13,122 bases of DNA from an uncultured Prevotella sp. (GCA_945614335.1 CALZAP010000011.1:1-13122), one strand, 5' to 3'; shown: positions 1 through 6,764, counted from the first letter of the stretch. Program-made: numbers and translations. The notes: generated by a model from the letters alone, not told the origin.

Positions 1-660
1 CATGCTGTCTGCACGAAGCCTCACAATCTCTCCCGGCGCAACATCGCGCACTGTCTTATAGTCAAGGTTGGGGAATGCCGTAGTCTCGCTGGTCACAGCG
101 TATGAGTCGTCGCGGCGGCCAATGACAAGCGTTGTGCGTCCTGTGTAGTCGCGCGCCGCGATGATGCCGTCCTCAGTAAGCACAAGCATGGTGCATGAGC
201 CATCAATTTTCGAGAACACCTTATTGATGCCGTCAACGAAGTCCTTACCCATATTAATGAGCAGTGCAACAAGTTCCGTCTGGTTAATCTTATTTGCAGA
301 CATCTCGCTGAAGTGCATGCCTTGTGCCAGCAGTTCTTCAGCAATCTCGCGTTGGTTGTTTATCTTCGCCACTGTCACCACGGCATAACGTCCGAGATGA
401 GAGTTAACGATTATTGGCTGAGGGTCGGTGTCGCTAATGACACCAAGTCCCTGACAGCCCACAAAGCTGTCCAGTTCGTCTTCAAACTTCGAGCGAAAAT
501 AGTCACGCTCGAGGCTATGGATAGACCTTGAAAAACCTTTTTCTGAGTCAAACGTCACCATTCCGGCTCTCTTTGTTCCGAGATGAGAATTATAATCGGT
601 GCCGTAGAACAAGTCGTTGACACAGTCTTTCTTTGATATGGTTCCAAATATACCGCCCAT
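1..660 (-). CDS. PurF-like amidophosphoribosyltransferase homologue lacking the catalytic Cys; C-terminus beyond the left edge
   Basis: The first 220 residues are visible, from ATG at 658-660, and the frame stays open to the edge. The fragment follows the N-terminal Ntn-hydrolase (glutaminase) domain of PurF, which releases ammonia from glutamine for phosphoribosylamine synthesis in purine biosynthesis. Matching landmarks are the start MGGIFGTISK (PurF: MCGI.G), then GIIAARDYTGRTTLVIGRR and the end DVAPGEIVRLRAD. The glutaminase chemistry looks lost. Residue 2, the nucleophile Cys in true PurF, is Gly. The HRGQ region reads HLGTKRAGM, the HNGN oxyanion region reads NSHLGRYAVV, and the usual DTE reads QTE. 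The phosphoribosyltransferase half, with its PRPP-binding loop, is outside the window. I recall similar MGG-starting proteins annotated as amidophosphoribosyltransferase in Bacteroides, so this is probably a lineage paralogue and not a sequencing error. Family membership is fairly sure; activity is uncertain. Confidence 0.8.
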   Translation of the reverse strand, partial: MGGIFGTISKKDCVNDLFYGTDYNSHLGTKRAGMVTFDSEKGFSRSIHSLERDYFRSKFEDELDSFVGCQGLGVISDTDPQPIIVNSHLGRYAVVTVAKINNQREIAEELLAQGMHFSEMSANKINQTELVALLINMGKDFVDGINKVFSKIDGSCTMLVLTEDGIIAARDYTGRTTLVIGRRDDSYAVTSETTAFPNLDYKTVRDVAPGEIVRLRADSM

Positions 661-727
661 GTTTTTTGTTTATATATTATTAATAAGGTGTAGCCACAAG
701 ATTATGGCCTTGTCTGTTTTTGCGCTG

Positions 728-758
728 CGAAGTTACTACATTTTTGTGAAATATACAA
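728..758 (-). promoter_or_regulatory. Bacteroidota-type promoter of the PurF-like gene
   Basis: Read on the minus strand, TTG (756-758) is followed by a 20-nt spacer and then TAACTTCG (728-735). This resembles the Bacteroidota pair of a -33 TTG/TTTG and a -7 TAnnTTTG with a 19-21 nt spacer; one base of the -7 box (C for T) deviates. It would give a leader of about 60 nt before the ATG at 660. Inferred from motif and spacing only. Confidence 0.5.
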
Positions 759-938
759 GAAAAATTCATTTTTTCAATATCAATGAGTATAAGAAAAGAT
801 ATTGGCAATATGCCACTATGAGCCCATAGAAATGTTAATACACGTAAAGAAACAATATAATACCGAGTAATTTTGTTAACAGATTGTAAAATAAAGCACT
901 TTTTCGCCGAAATATTTTTTTATTCCGGAAATAGTTCG

Positions 939-946
939 TACCTTTG
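939..946 (+). promoter_or_regulatory. -7 promoter box upstream of tRNA-Phe
   Basis: TACCTTTG matches the Bacteroidota -7 consensus TAnnTTTG exactly and is followed by GCA, a common context. It lies 50 nt before the mature 5' end of the tRNA, which suits a short precursor leader. Only a T-run (about 914-921) stands at the -33 position, with no clear TTG. Confidence 0.6.
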
Positions 947-996
947 CAACCGCAAACGAGAAAGCTACTATATAGCAAGCTTCTCACAAGCAAAAA

Positions 997-1069
997 GGTG
1001 CCATAGCTCAGTTGGTAGAGCAAAGGACTGAAAATCCTTGTGTCCCCGGTTCGATTCCTGGTGGTACCA
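997..1069 (+). tRNA. tRNA-Phe (anticodon GAA)
   Basis: A full cloverleaf folds from 73 nt. The acceptor stem is 997-1003 with 1062-1068 (7 pairs, one G-U). The D stem is GCTC/GAGC. The anticodon stem AAGGA/TCCTT (1023-1027, 1035-1039) carries the loop CTGAAAA with anticodon GAA at 1030-1032. The variable loop has 5 nt and the T loop is TTCGATT. The T stem CCCGG/CCTGG has one C-U mismatch (1047/1059). The discriminator is A1069. The following bases are CTC, so the 3' CCA is not encoded and must be added enzymatically. It supplies phenylalanine for UUC/UUU codons. Confidence 0.97.
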
Positions 1070-1084
1070 CTCCTCCTTTCATTA

Positions 1085-1126
1085 GAACCCCTGTTTAGCT
1101 TCGGCGACAGGGGTTCCCTCTTTTTT
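1085..1126 (+). terminator. Intrinsic terminator after tRNA-Phe
   Basis: A perfect 10-bp stem, GAACCCCTGT (1085-1094) with ACAGGGGTTC (1107-1116), is capped by GC-TTCG-GC (1098-1105), a C(UUCG)G-type tetraloop. A run of six T follows at 1121-1126. This is a textbook Rho-independent terminator 15 nt after the tRNA. It ends only 25 nt before the start codon of the pantothenate kinase gene, so it could also limit read-through into that gene. Confidence 0.88.
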
Positions 1127-1151
1127 ATACAAACCATCAAATAATCCAAAT

Positions 1152-1964
1152 ATGCTAATAGGAATAGACGTGGGCATCAGCACCACCAAGATAGTGGGAA
1201 TAAGAGAGGGCGAGGTAGTGTCGCCTATACGTATTACCGCTGTCGACCCCGTGACCTCGCTTTACGGGGCATTCGGAAAATATCTCCACGACAACAATTT
1301 TGGACTTGAAGACATTGAGCACGTAATGCTCACCGGAGTGGGAAGCGCATATATCTCACAACCCATTTACGGGTTGCCCACGTCCAACTGTGACGAATTT
1401 GTGGCAGACGGACTCGGAGCCCGATATGAGTCGGGGCTCGACAAAGCCATTGTGGTGAGCATGGGCACCGGCACTTCTTTTGTGAAATGCGAGGGCTGCA
1501 AGATGGAGCACATCGGAGGCATCGGTACCGGTGGAGGTACGCTGCAAGGACTTTCAAGGCTGCTGCTCAATACGAGCGACATAAAATATGTGTCGGGAAT
1601 TGCCACAAAAGGCAACCTGGCAAACATCAACCTGCTCATCGGCGACATAAGTGCGAGACCACTTCCGGGACTGCCCATGGACGCAACGGCCTCTCTCTTC
1701 GGAAAGGCGCAGAGCAACACATCGCAAGAGGACATTGCAAAGGGACTGGTATACCTCGTGCTGCAGTCGATAGGCAGTGCAGCCATACTCGCAGGACAAG
1801 GAACCGGCATCGACGACTTCATACTCATAGGCAACCTCACACTGCTGCCACAATGCCACGACATTTTCCCAGCCATGGCAGAACTCTACGGTGTAAGGTT
1901 CCACATTCCAAAACACTCGGAGTTCTGCACCGCAATAGGTGCGGCACTGAGCCATAAACAATAA
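1152..1964 (+). CDS. coaW: Type II pantothenate kinase (acetate/sugar kinase/Hsp70/actin fold)
   Basis: Predicted to phosphorylate pantothenate with ATP, the first step of cytoplasmic CoA synthesis. The 270 residues match the size and motif order of type II PanK of the Staphylococcus aureus CoaW kind. The phosphate-1 loop is IGIDVGISTTKIVG (residues 3-16). An acidic DEF at 71-73 stands where the catalytic Glu of the family lies (E72). The phosphate-2 motif is MGTGTS (104-109). The diagnostic IGGIGTGGGTLQGLSRLL spans 121-138, and an AIGAALS motif stands near the C-terminus. Start ATG at 1152 leaves one residue before the first strand, as expected. thiL follows after 17 nt, so the two are probably co-transcribed. 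No promoter box lies between the preceding hairpin and the ATG, so transcription may read through from the tRNA unit. Many bacteria of this phylum use type III CoaX, so a second kinase or another pantothenate-like substrate is possible. Confidence 0.82.
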   Translation: MLIGIDVGISTTKIVGIREGEVVSPIRITAVDPVTSLYGAFGKYLHDNNFGLEDIEHVMLTGVGSAYISQPIYGLPTSNCDEFVADGLGARYESGLDKAIVVSMGTGTSFVKCEGCKMEHIGGIGTGGGTLQGLSRLLLNTSDIKYVSGIATKGNLANINLLIGDISARPLPGLPMDATASLFGKAQSNTSQEDIAKGLVYLVLQSIGSAAILAGQGTGIDDFILIGNLTLLPQCHDIFPAMAELYGVRFHIPKHSEFCTAIGAALSHKQ

Positions 1965-1981
1965 ATAAAACAAGACAGAAC

Positions 1982-3049
1982 ATGACTGAAATATCTTCTC
2001 TCGGTGAGTTTGGACTCATCAAAAGACTTACCGACGGCCACGAGCCGAAAAACAATTCTACAAAATATGGCGTAGGCGACGACTGCGCAGTACTGCATTT
2101 TGAAGGCAAGGAAACGTTGGTGACCACCGACATGCTTATGGAAGGTGTGCATTTCGACCTTACCTATATCGACATGGTGTCGTTGGGATACAAGTCGGCA
2201 ATGGTGAACATTAGCGACATCTTCGCAATGAACGGCAGTCCACGACAGATGACAGTGTCGATGGCGTTGAGCAAAAGATTCAAGGTGGAAGACATAGAAG
2301 ATTTCTACCGCGGACTGAGGATGGCTTGCGACAAATGGAACGTGGACATCATTGGAGGCGACACCACATCTTCTTATACGGGACTCGCTATCTCCATCAC
2401 ATGCATAGGAGAAGCCAACAAGGAAGACATCGTTTACAGAAGCGGGGCAAAGGAGACCGACCTCATATGCGTGAGCGGCGACCTTGGAGCCGCATATATG
2501 GGACTACAACTGTTGGAAAGGGAGAAAAGTGTATACTACCAACAAGTGGAAGAAGCAAAGAAAAAGGGAAACAAAAGAATGCTCGAGGAACTCGCCCAGT
2601 TCAGCCCCGACTTTGCAGGAAAGGAATATCTGCTGCAACGACAACTAAGAAGCGAGGCAAGAGGCGACATCATAAAGAAGCTGAAGGACGCAAACATTAA
2701 ACCTACTGCCATGATGGACATAAGCGACGGACTGAGCAGCGAACTGATACATATCTGCACACAGAGCCACGTGGGATGCCGGATATTCGAGAAAAACCTG
2801 CCCATCGACTACCAGACAGCTGTTATGGCGGAAGAACTGAACCTCAACGTCACCACCTGTGCGCTGAACGGAGGCGAAGACTACGAACTGCTTTTCACAG
2901 TGCCTATTGGCGACCACGAGAAAATCCAGACCTTGGACGATGTGAAACTGATAGGCCATATCACCAAAGAAAGTTTAGGCCGAATACTTGTCACACGCGA
3001 TGACCAAGAATTCGACCTAAAAGCCCAGGGATGGAATCCGTTAAGTTGA
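1982..3049 (+). CDS. thiL: Thiamine-monophosphate kinase ThiL
   Basis: Converts thiamine monophosphate and ATP to thiamine diphosphate, the active cofactor, in the cytoplasm. The protein has 355 residues and belongs to the PurM/HypE/SelD-like ATP-binding superfamily. Seen in order: GEFGLIKRL near the N-terminus; GVGDDCAVL (about 30-38), whose Asp pair binds Mg-ATP; TTDMLMEGVHF (48-58); NISDIFAMNGSP (76-87); and IIGGDTTSS (123-131). In the C-terminal half, MDISDGLSSEL and NGGEDYELLFT complete the set. It is somewhat longer than E. coli ThiL (about 325), mostly through a lysine-rich insertion near residues 180-220. It follows the pantothenate kinase gene by 17 nt and both are cofactor kinases. 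Its TGA stop lies in the first unit of a heptad repeat. Confidence 0.93.
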   Translation: MTEISSLGEFGLIKRLTDGHEPKNNSTKYGVGDDCAVLHFEGKETLVTTDMLMEGVHFDLTYIDMVSLGYKSAMVNISDIFAMNGSPRQMTVSMALSKRFKVEDIEDFYRGLRMACDKWNVDIIGGDTTSSYTGLAISITCIGEANKEDIVYRSGAKETDLICVSGDLGAAYMGLQLLEREKSVYYQQVEEAKKKGNKRMLEELAQFSPDFAGKEYLLQRQLRSEARGDIIKKLKDANIKPTAMMDISDGLSSELIHICTQSHVGCRIFEKNLPIDYQTAVMAEELNLNVTTCALNGGEDYELLFTVPIGDHEKIQTLDDVKLIGHITKESLGRILVTRDDQEFDLKAQGWNPLS

Positions 3050-3095
3050 AAATTGAAAGTTGAAAGTTGAAGGGTGACAATTTTCAACTTTCAAT
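3045..3095. repeat. Inverted heptad-repeat array at the convergent thiL/pnp junction
   Basis: Four direct copies of a 7-bp unit, RTTGAAR, run from 3045 to 3072: GTTGAAA, ATTGAAA, GTTGAAA, GTTGAAG. After a 9-nt spacer come two inverted copies, TTTCAAC (3082-3088) and TTTCAAT (3089-3095). The arms can pair in two registers: 14 perfect bp (3051-3064 with 3083-3096) or a 12-bp stem (3060-3071 with 3083-3094). The stop of thiL (3047-3049) and the stop of the facing phosphorylase gene (3091-3093) both lie inside repeat units. The AT-rich hairpin could end transcription from both sides, but it lacks the GC stem and T-run of a typical terminator. Confidence 0.8.
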
Positions 3096-3900
3096 TATTC
3101 TTGATCATTTCACGCATGATTTCCGTCATCAGCGGTTGGGCGTTGTTGGCGGCAATCTGCACTTCTTCGTGGCTCACCTCGACAGGAGTGTCCTCAAGGC
3201 CGAGATCGGTTATGATGCTGATTCCGAAAGTCTTGATGCCACAATGATGGGCCACGATCACCTCCGGCACAGTGCTCATACCCACTGCATCGGCACCTAA
3301 ACGGTGATACATCTTATATTCGGCCGGCGTCTCGAATGTAGGGCCTTGCACTCCGATATACACTCCATGCACTACGCGGATGCCCTTCTCTTCGGCAATT
3401 TTGTCAGCTTGGGCTATGAGGGCGTGGTCGTAGGTTTCGTGCATGTCGGGGAAACGAGGCCCCGTAGGGAAGTTCTTTCCACGAAGAGGATGCTCGGGGA
3501 AGAAGTTGATATGGTCGGTGATAATCATCAAGTCTCCAATCTTGAATTCCGGATTCATTCCACCGGAGGCATTGCTTACAAACAGGGTCTTTATGCCCAA
3601 TTCGTACATCACACGAATGGGGAAGGTAACCTCTTTCATAGAGTAGCCCTCGTAGTAATGGAAACGGCCTTCCATGGCCATAATGTCCTTGTCGCCCAGT
3701 TTGCCGAAAATGAGTTTGCCGGCATGTCCTTCCACGGTAGACACGGGGAAGTTGGGTATTTCACTATATGAAAACTCGTATGAATCAGTGATTTCGGAAG
3801 CTAATTGTCCGAGGCCTGTTCCCAGAATTATGGCTGTTTCTGGACTTGTTGTCATCCTTTGTTTTAGCCAGGATGCTGTTTCTTGAATTTTTTCGTACAT
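3091..3900 (-). CDS. Purine nucleoside phosphorylase, trimeric (PNP/MTAP) family
   Basis: Cleaves purine nucleosides with phosphate to free base and ribose-1-phosphate (purine salvage, cytoplasm). The 269 residues align with trimeric PNPs such as the human enzyme. Seen: phosphate loop ILGTGLG (25-31); EGHAGKL with H59; MEGRFHYYEGY with R79 and H81; SNASGGMNP (109-117); GPTFETPAEY with the base-binding Glu at 190; and AVGMSTVPEVIVAHHCG (206-222). The position of human Asn243 is Asp232 (SIITDLG), which bears on base preference. The start ATG at 3898-3900 leaves about 24 residues before the phosphate loop, as in relatives, and has AGG shortly upstream. The gene begins inside the end of lpxK. The stop lies in the heptad repeat shared with thiL. 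Commonly annotated punA or deoD-like; I leave the symbol open. Confidence 0.93.
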   Translation of the reverse strand: MYEKIQETASWLKQRMTTSPETAIILGTGLGQLASEITDSYEFSYSEIPNFPVSTVEGHAGKLIFGKLGDKDIMAMEGRFHYYEGYSMKEVTFPIRVMYELGIKTLFVSNASGGMNPEFKIGDLMIITDHINFFPEHPLRGKNFPTGPRFPDMHETYDHALIAQADKIAEEKGIRVVHGVYIGVQGPTFETPAEYKMYHRLGADAVGMSTVPEVIVAHHCGIKTFGISIITDLGLEDTPVEVSHEEVQIAANNAQPLMTEIMREMIKNN

Positions 3901-4954
3901 AACCTATTATATTTTCGTTAAACTTTTCTTGGTTTTCCATAAACTCGATTTTCACGGGTAGCGCAAACATATTGTGACGCACATCCTCGCTAAGTCCTTC
4001 TGTCTCCAACAAGCGTGTAGTGTCCTTCTCGGTGGTGACTATCAACTTCGGATGGGGTAAGGAGGCAAAGGTGTTATTGATGAGGTCTATGTCTGCCGAC
4101 TTGAAACGGTGATGGTCGGAGAAGGTGAGCTTGTGAATGTTCTTAGTATATGGTTCAAGGTCTACGGCAAGCTGCTTTGGCGAGGCAATGCCAGTGAGGA
4201 GCATGACATTTAAATCGGGAGTGATGCTGCTTAGCGGACGCTGCTTGCCGCAGAACACCGGGCAGAGGTTGTCGTAAACCAATGTCGTGAAGTAGAGATG
4301 CTGATAGGGGAAGAGGTTCATGGCCTTGGTGATGACACGAAACTCCATGGGTTTCAAATCCTTTGGACATTTCGTCACTATCACTATGTCGGCGCGGTTC
4401 TTGCCATTGAGAGGCTCGCGGAGACGGCCGGCGGGTAAGAGCTTGTCGTAGATGATAAGACGATGATAGTCTACAAGCAAGATGTTGATGCCCGGTTTGA
4501 CATAGCGGTGCTGAAAGGCATCGTCGAGAAGGATGACGTCTATGTCCTTCACTGTCGTCCCGTCGGTAAGACGGCGAATGCCGTTCACACGGTCTCTGTC
4601 GACAGCCACTGTCACATTTCCAAACTTCTTCTTCATTTGCATTGGCTCGTCGCCTATGCTGCGTGCCGTGGCTTTCTCGTCGGCAATGATGAATCCACTG
4701 CTTTTACGCTTATAGCCTCGGCTAAGCACTGCCACAGAAGCGTGTTTGCGCAACAGCGACACAAGATACTCCACATGGGGAGTCTTGCCAGTGCCACCCA
4801 CCGTGATGTTGCCGACAGAAATGACGGGGACATCGAAGCTATGCGACTTCAGCAGTCCTACTTCAAACATAAAATTACGTAGCCTTACCCCTAAGCCGTA
4901 TAGCCAGCTTAGGGGCAGGAGCCACTCGTTTATCTTTATAAAATCGCCTTCCAT
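3785..4954 (-). CDS. lpxK: Tetraacyldisaccharide 4'-kinase LpxK
   Basis: Phosphorylates the 4' position of the lipid A disaccharide precursor, giving lipid IVA, at the inner face of the cytoplasmic membrane. The 389 residues show a hydrophobic N-terminal segment (LPLSWLYGLGVRLRN), the Walker A motif VGGTGKTP (52-59) after VISVGNI, LSRGYKRK (77-84), GDEP (101-104), the catalytic-region DDAFQHR (144-150) and LLPAGRLREP (172-181), all typical of LpxK. The ATG at 4952-4954 comes 2 nt after the sppA stop, so translation is probably coupled. The last 116 nt overlap the phosphorylase gene in another frame and encode a basic, polar tail rich in Lys, Arg, Asn and Ser. LpxK homology seems to end at about YVRKN, so this tail is likely a lineage extension. 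Confidence 0.94.
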   Translation of the reverse strand: MEGDFIKINEWLLPLSWLYGLGVRLRNFMFEVGLLKSHSFDVPVISVGNITVGGTGKTPHVEYLVSLLRKHASVAVLSRGYKRKSSGFIIADEKATARSIGDEPMQMKKKFGNVTVAVDRDRVNGIRRLTDGTTVKDIDVILLDDAFQHRYVKPGINILLVDYHRLIIYDKLLPAGRLREPLNGKNRADIVIVTKCPKDLKPMEFRVITKAMNLFPYQHLYFTTLVYDNLCPVFCGKQRPLSSITPDLNVMLLTGIASPKQLAVDLEPYTKNIHKLTFSDHHRFKSADIDLINNTFASLPHPKLIVTTEKDTTRLLETEGLSEDVRHNMFALPVKIEFMENQEKFNENIIGYVRKNSRNSILAKTKDDNKSRNSHNSGNRPRTISFRNH

Positions 4955-4956
4955 TA

Positions 4957-6732
4957 TTACTTTATTACCAGATGATATGGCATGCGTGCCTGTACTGGAT
5001 ACTGACCTTTGATATTCTTTACCATCATCACCGGCTCATAATACTCGCCAAGCGTTGCCTTCAACTGTTCGTCGAGGTAGTTGCCGCCATTGCTGCCAAA
5101 GCTGTTGAGCAACTGGTCGAGGAAGTCAGGAGCATCCGGATAGGTATTGGTCTTGTAGTCGGAGCCCACCTTAGCAAGCTCAGCCGCCTTAGCCACAGCC
5201 ACGTCTATTCCGCCAAGAGCGTCGACAAGCTTAATCTTTTTGGCATCCTGTCCAAGCCATACACGTCCCTGTGCAATCTCATGGACGTCGGCCTCCTTCA
5301 TCTTCCTGCCCTCAGCCACACGCTTGAGGAACAAGCTGTAGCCTCTGTCGATATATTTCTGCAAGATGGCTATCTCCTCGGGTGAATACGGACGAGAAGC
5401 ATTGCCAAAGTCGCTGTATTTGTTTGTCTTCACAAGGTCAAACTTCAGTCCGAGTTTCTGTGTCAACAAGTCGCTCACATCGGGGAACATACCGAAGATG
5501 CCTATGCTACCTGTGAGGGTGGTGGGCTCAGCAACGATATAATTGGCGGCACAACTGATGTAGTAGCCACCCGAAGCGGCATAACCTCCCATGGATACTA
5601 CCACCGGCTTCTTGGCCTTGAGCTTTCTTACGGCATTCCATATCTGCTCAGAAGCATAGGCACTGCCTCCGGGAGAATTAACGCGGAGCACTACGGCTTT
5701 CACCTCGTCGTCGTTCATAAGCTCTTCAAGATCCTTCGACACTGTGTTGCCGCAGATAACGTGGTCGGTCTGTCCCATCTCGCTGTCGACCACATTGCCG
5801 TAAGCATAATACACTGCAATCTTATTGTCGGACTTGTTTTTCTCAGCCGGCAGATTCACCATGTCGACGACCGACATCTGGTTGACGACATCATCATCGT
5901 CAACACCCAGACGCTTCTTTATGCTCTTCTTCACCTCGTCGGTATAGAGGAGTTTGTCCACAAGTTTCTTCTCCACGAGATCCTTCGGGTCGTCAAAGGT
6001 AACGAGGCTGTCGGCATACTCGTTGAGTTTAGCTACAGGAATCTTGCGGCTGGCAGCCACGTCGCCCACCATAGAGTTCCATATACCGGTAATGTACAAT
6101 GAGGTCTGCAGACGGTTGGCGTCGCTCATGCGGTCTTCGGAATAAGCCTCCGTCGCACTCTTGAACTTACCCACCTTAACAATCTGCATCTTCACGCCCA
6201 CCTTGGCTAGCAGGTCTTTGAAGAACATGGGCTGTGCTGCCAGTCCGTGCCAATCCACGGTACCATCGGGATTGAGCATCACCTCGTCGGCCACCGATGC
6301 AACATAATAAGCCGCCTGTGTGTACTGGTCGCCGTATGCCACAATCCACTTGCCGCTCTTCTTGAAGTCCACGAGCGCATTGCGCAAGGCTTGGCACGAA
6401 GCAGGAGTGTCAGGAGAGAAAAGTCCAGCCTCGATATATATTCCCTTAATGTCCTCCTCTGTCTTTGCCCTTTTGATGGCATAGAGCATGTCGTCGAGGC
6501 CCACGCTCTCAGCTGCGCCACCAATTATTTGTCCGAAGGGGTTGCCGTCCGAACGCTCAGTCACAATGCCAGACAAGGGCAGTACAAGCACAGATTTTTC
6601 CTTTACCACTGTGGTGGCTTCCTGTGAAGCTACCATACCCATGATGGAGATGGCACTGATAATGCCGATAACAACAGCGAAAGTCAAAATACCGATGACT
6701 GTCGCAAGCACATACTTGAGAAACTCTTTCAT
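4957..6732 (-). CDS. sppA: Signal peptide peptidase SppA, 67-kDa (two-domain) type
   Basis: Membrane-anchored Ser/Lys protease that cuts cleaved signal peptides within the envelope. From the chosen ATG (6730-6732) the protein has 591 residues. It shows an N-terminal membrane segment (about 6-35), then two tandem protease-like domains of the E. coli SppA type. The first carries the general-base lysine in VGKFKSATEAYSEDRMS (K191). The second carries the nucleophile in SMGGYAASGGYYIS (S387), after LRVNSPGGSA and before PTTLTGSIGIFG. An in-frame TTG at 6757-6759 would add nine residues, but it lies inside the promoter -7 box and is unlikely. lpxK starts 2 nt after the stop, so this is the first gene of sppA-lpxK-phosphorylase. 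Confidence 0.95.
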   Translation of the reverse strand: MKEFLKYVLATVIGILTFAVVIGIISAISIMGMVASQEATTVVKEKSVLVLPLSGIVTERSDGNPFGQIIGGAAESVGLDDMLYAIKRAKTEEDIKGIYIEAGLFSPDTPASCQALRNALVDFKKSGKWIVAYGDQYTQAAYYVASVADEVMLNPDGTVDWHGLAAQPMFFKDLLAKVGVKMQIVKVGKFKSATEAYSEDRMSDANRLQTSLYITGIWNSMVGDVAASRKIPVAKLNEYADSLVTFDDPKDLVEKKLVDKLLYTDEVKKSIKKRLGVDDDDVVNQMSVVDMVNLPAEKNKSDNKIAVYYAYGNVVDSEMGQTDHVICGNTVSKDLEELMNDDEVKAVVLRVNSPGGSAYASEQIWNAVRKLKAKKPVVVSMGGYAASGGYYISCAANYIVAEPTTLTGSIGIFGMFPDVSDLLTQKLGLKFDLVKTNKYSDFGNASRPYSPEEIAILQKYIDRGYSLFLKRVAEGRKMKEADVHEIAQGRVWLGQDAKKIKLVDALGGIDVAVAKAAELAKVGSDYKTNTYPDAPDFLDQLLNSFGSNGGNYLDEQLKATLGEYYEPVMMVKNIKGQYPVQARMPYHLVIK

Positions 6733-6756
6733 ATTCAAAAATATTAATATTTTCTG

Positions 6757-6764
6757 CAAACTTA
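6757..6764 (-). promoter_or_regulatory. -7 promoter box upstream of sppA
   Basis: On the minus strand the bases read TAAGTTTG, an exact TAnnTTTG match, 24 nt before the chosen ATG at 6732. No clear -33 TTG is found at the expected distance. The box supports the downstream start of sppA, because a start at 6759 would lie within it and could not be transcribed from here. Confidence 0.5.

Larger units (their letters stand above)
661..996. other. Intergenic region between two divergent transcription units
   Basis: This 336-nt AT-rich stretch separates the leftward PurF-like gene from the rightward tRNA-Phe gene. It holds the PurF-like promoter (728-758) and the tRNA promoter box (939-946). A further TAATTTTG at 868-875 fits the -7 consensus but has no gene directly after it. 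A 70-residue open frame at 617-829 starts inside the PurF-like gene and has low-complexity content, so I do not call it. I see no repeat, attachment site or mobile-element remnant. Confidence 0.6.

Noticed and set aside
868..875. TAATTTTG, a further -7-like box on the plus strand
   Set aside because: It matches the consensus, but the AT-rich context makes chance likely, and TACCTTTG at 939-946 is better placed for the tRNA.
835..1149. 104-residue open frame on the minus strand
   Set aside because: It runs through the tRNA-Phe gene and the terminator hairpin in antisense, so it is not a gene.
1045..1151. tRNA-Phe 3' end as an integration site for a mobile element
   Set aside because: No second copy of the tRNA 3' end and no integrase gene are visible in the window; the neighbours are housekeeping genes.
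1367..1876. 169-residue open frame opposite the pantothenate kinase gene
   Set aside because: Antisense shadow of a gene with complete kinase motifs; Ser/Pro/Met-rich and without recognisable features.
3045..3095. Short regularly spaced repeats, considered as a CRISPR remnant
   Set aside because: The units are 7 bp, adjacent and partly inverted, with no unique spacers and no cas gene nearby.
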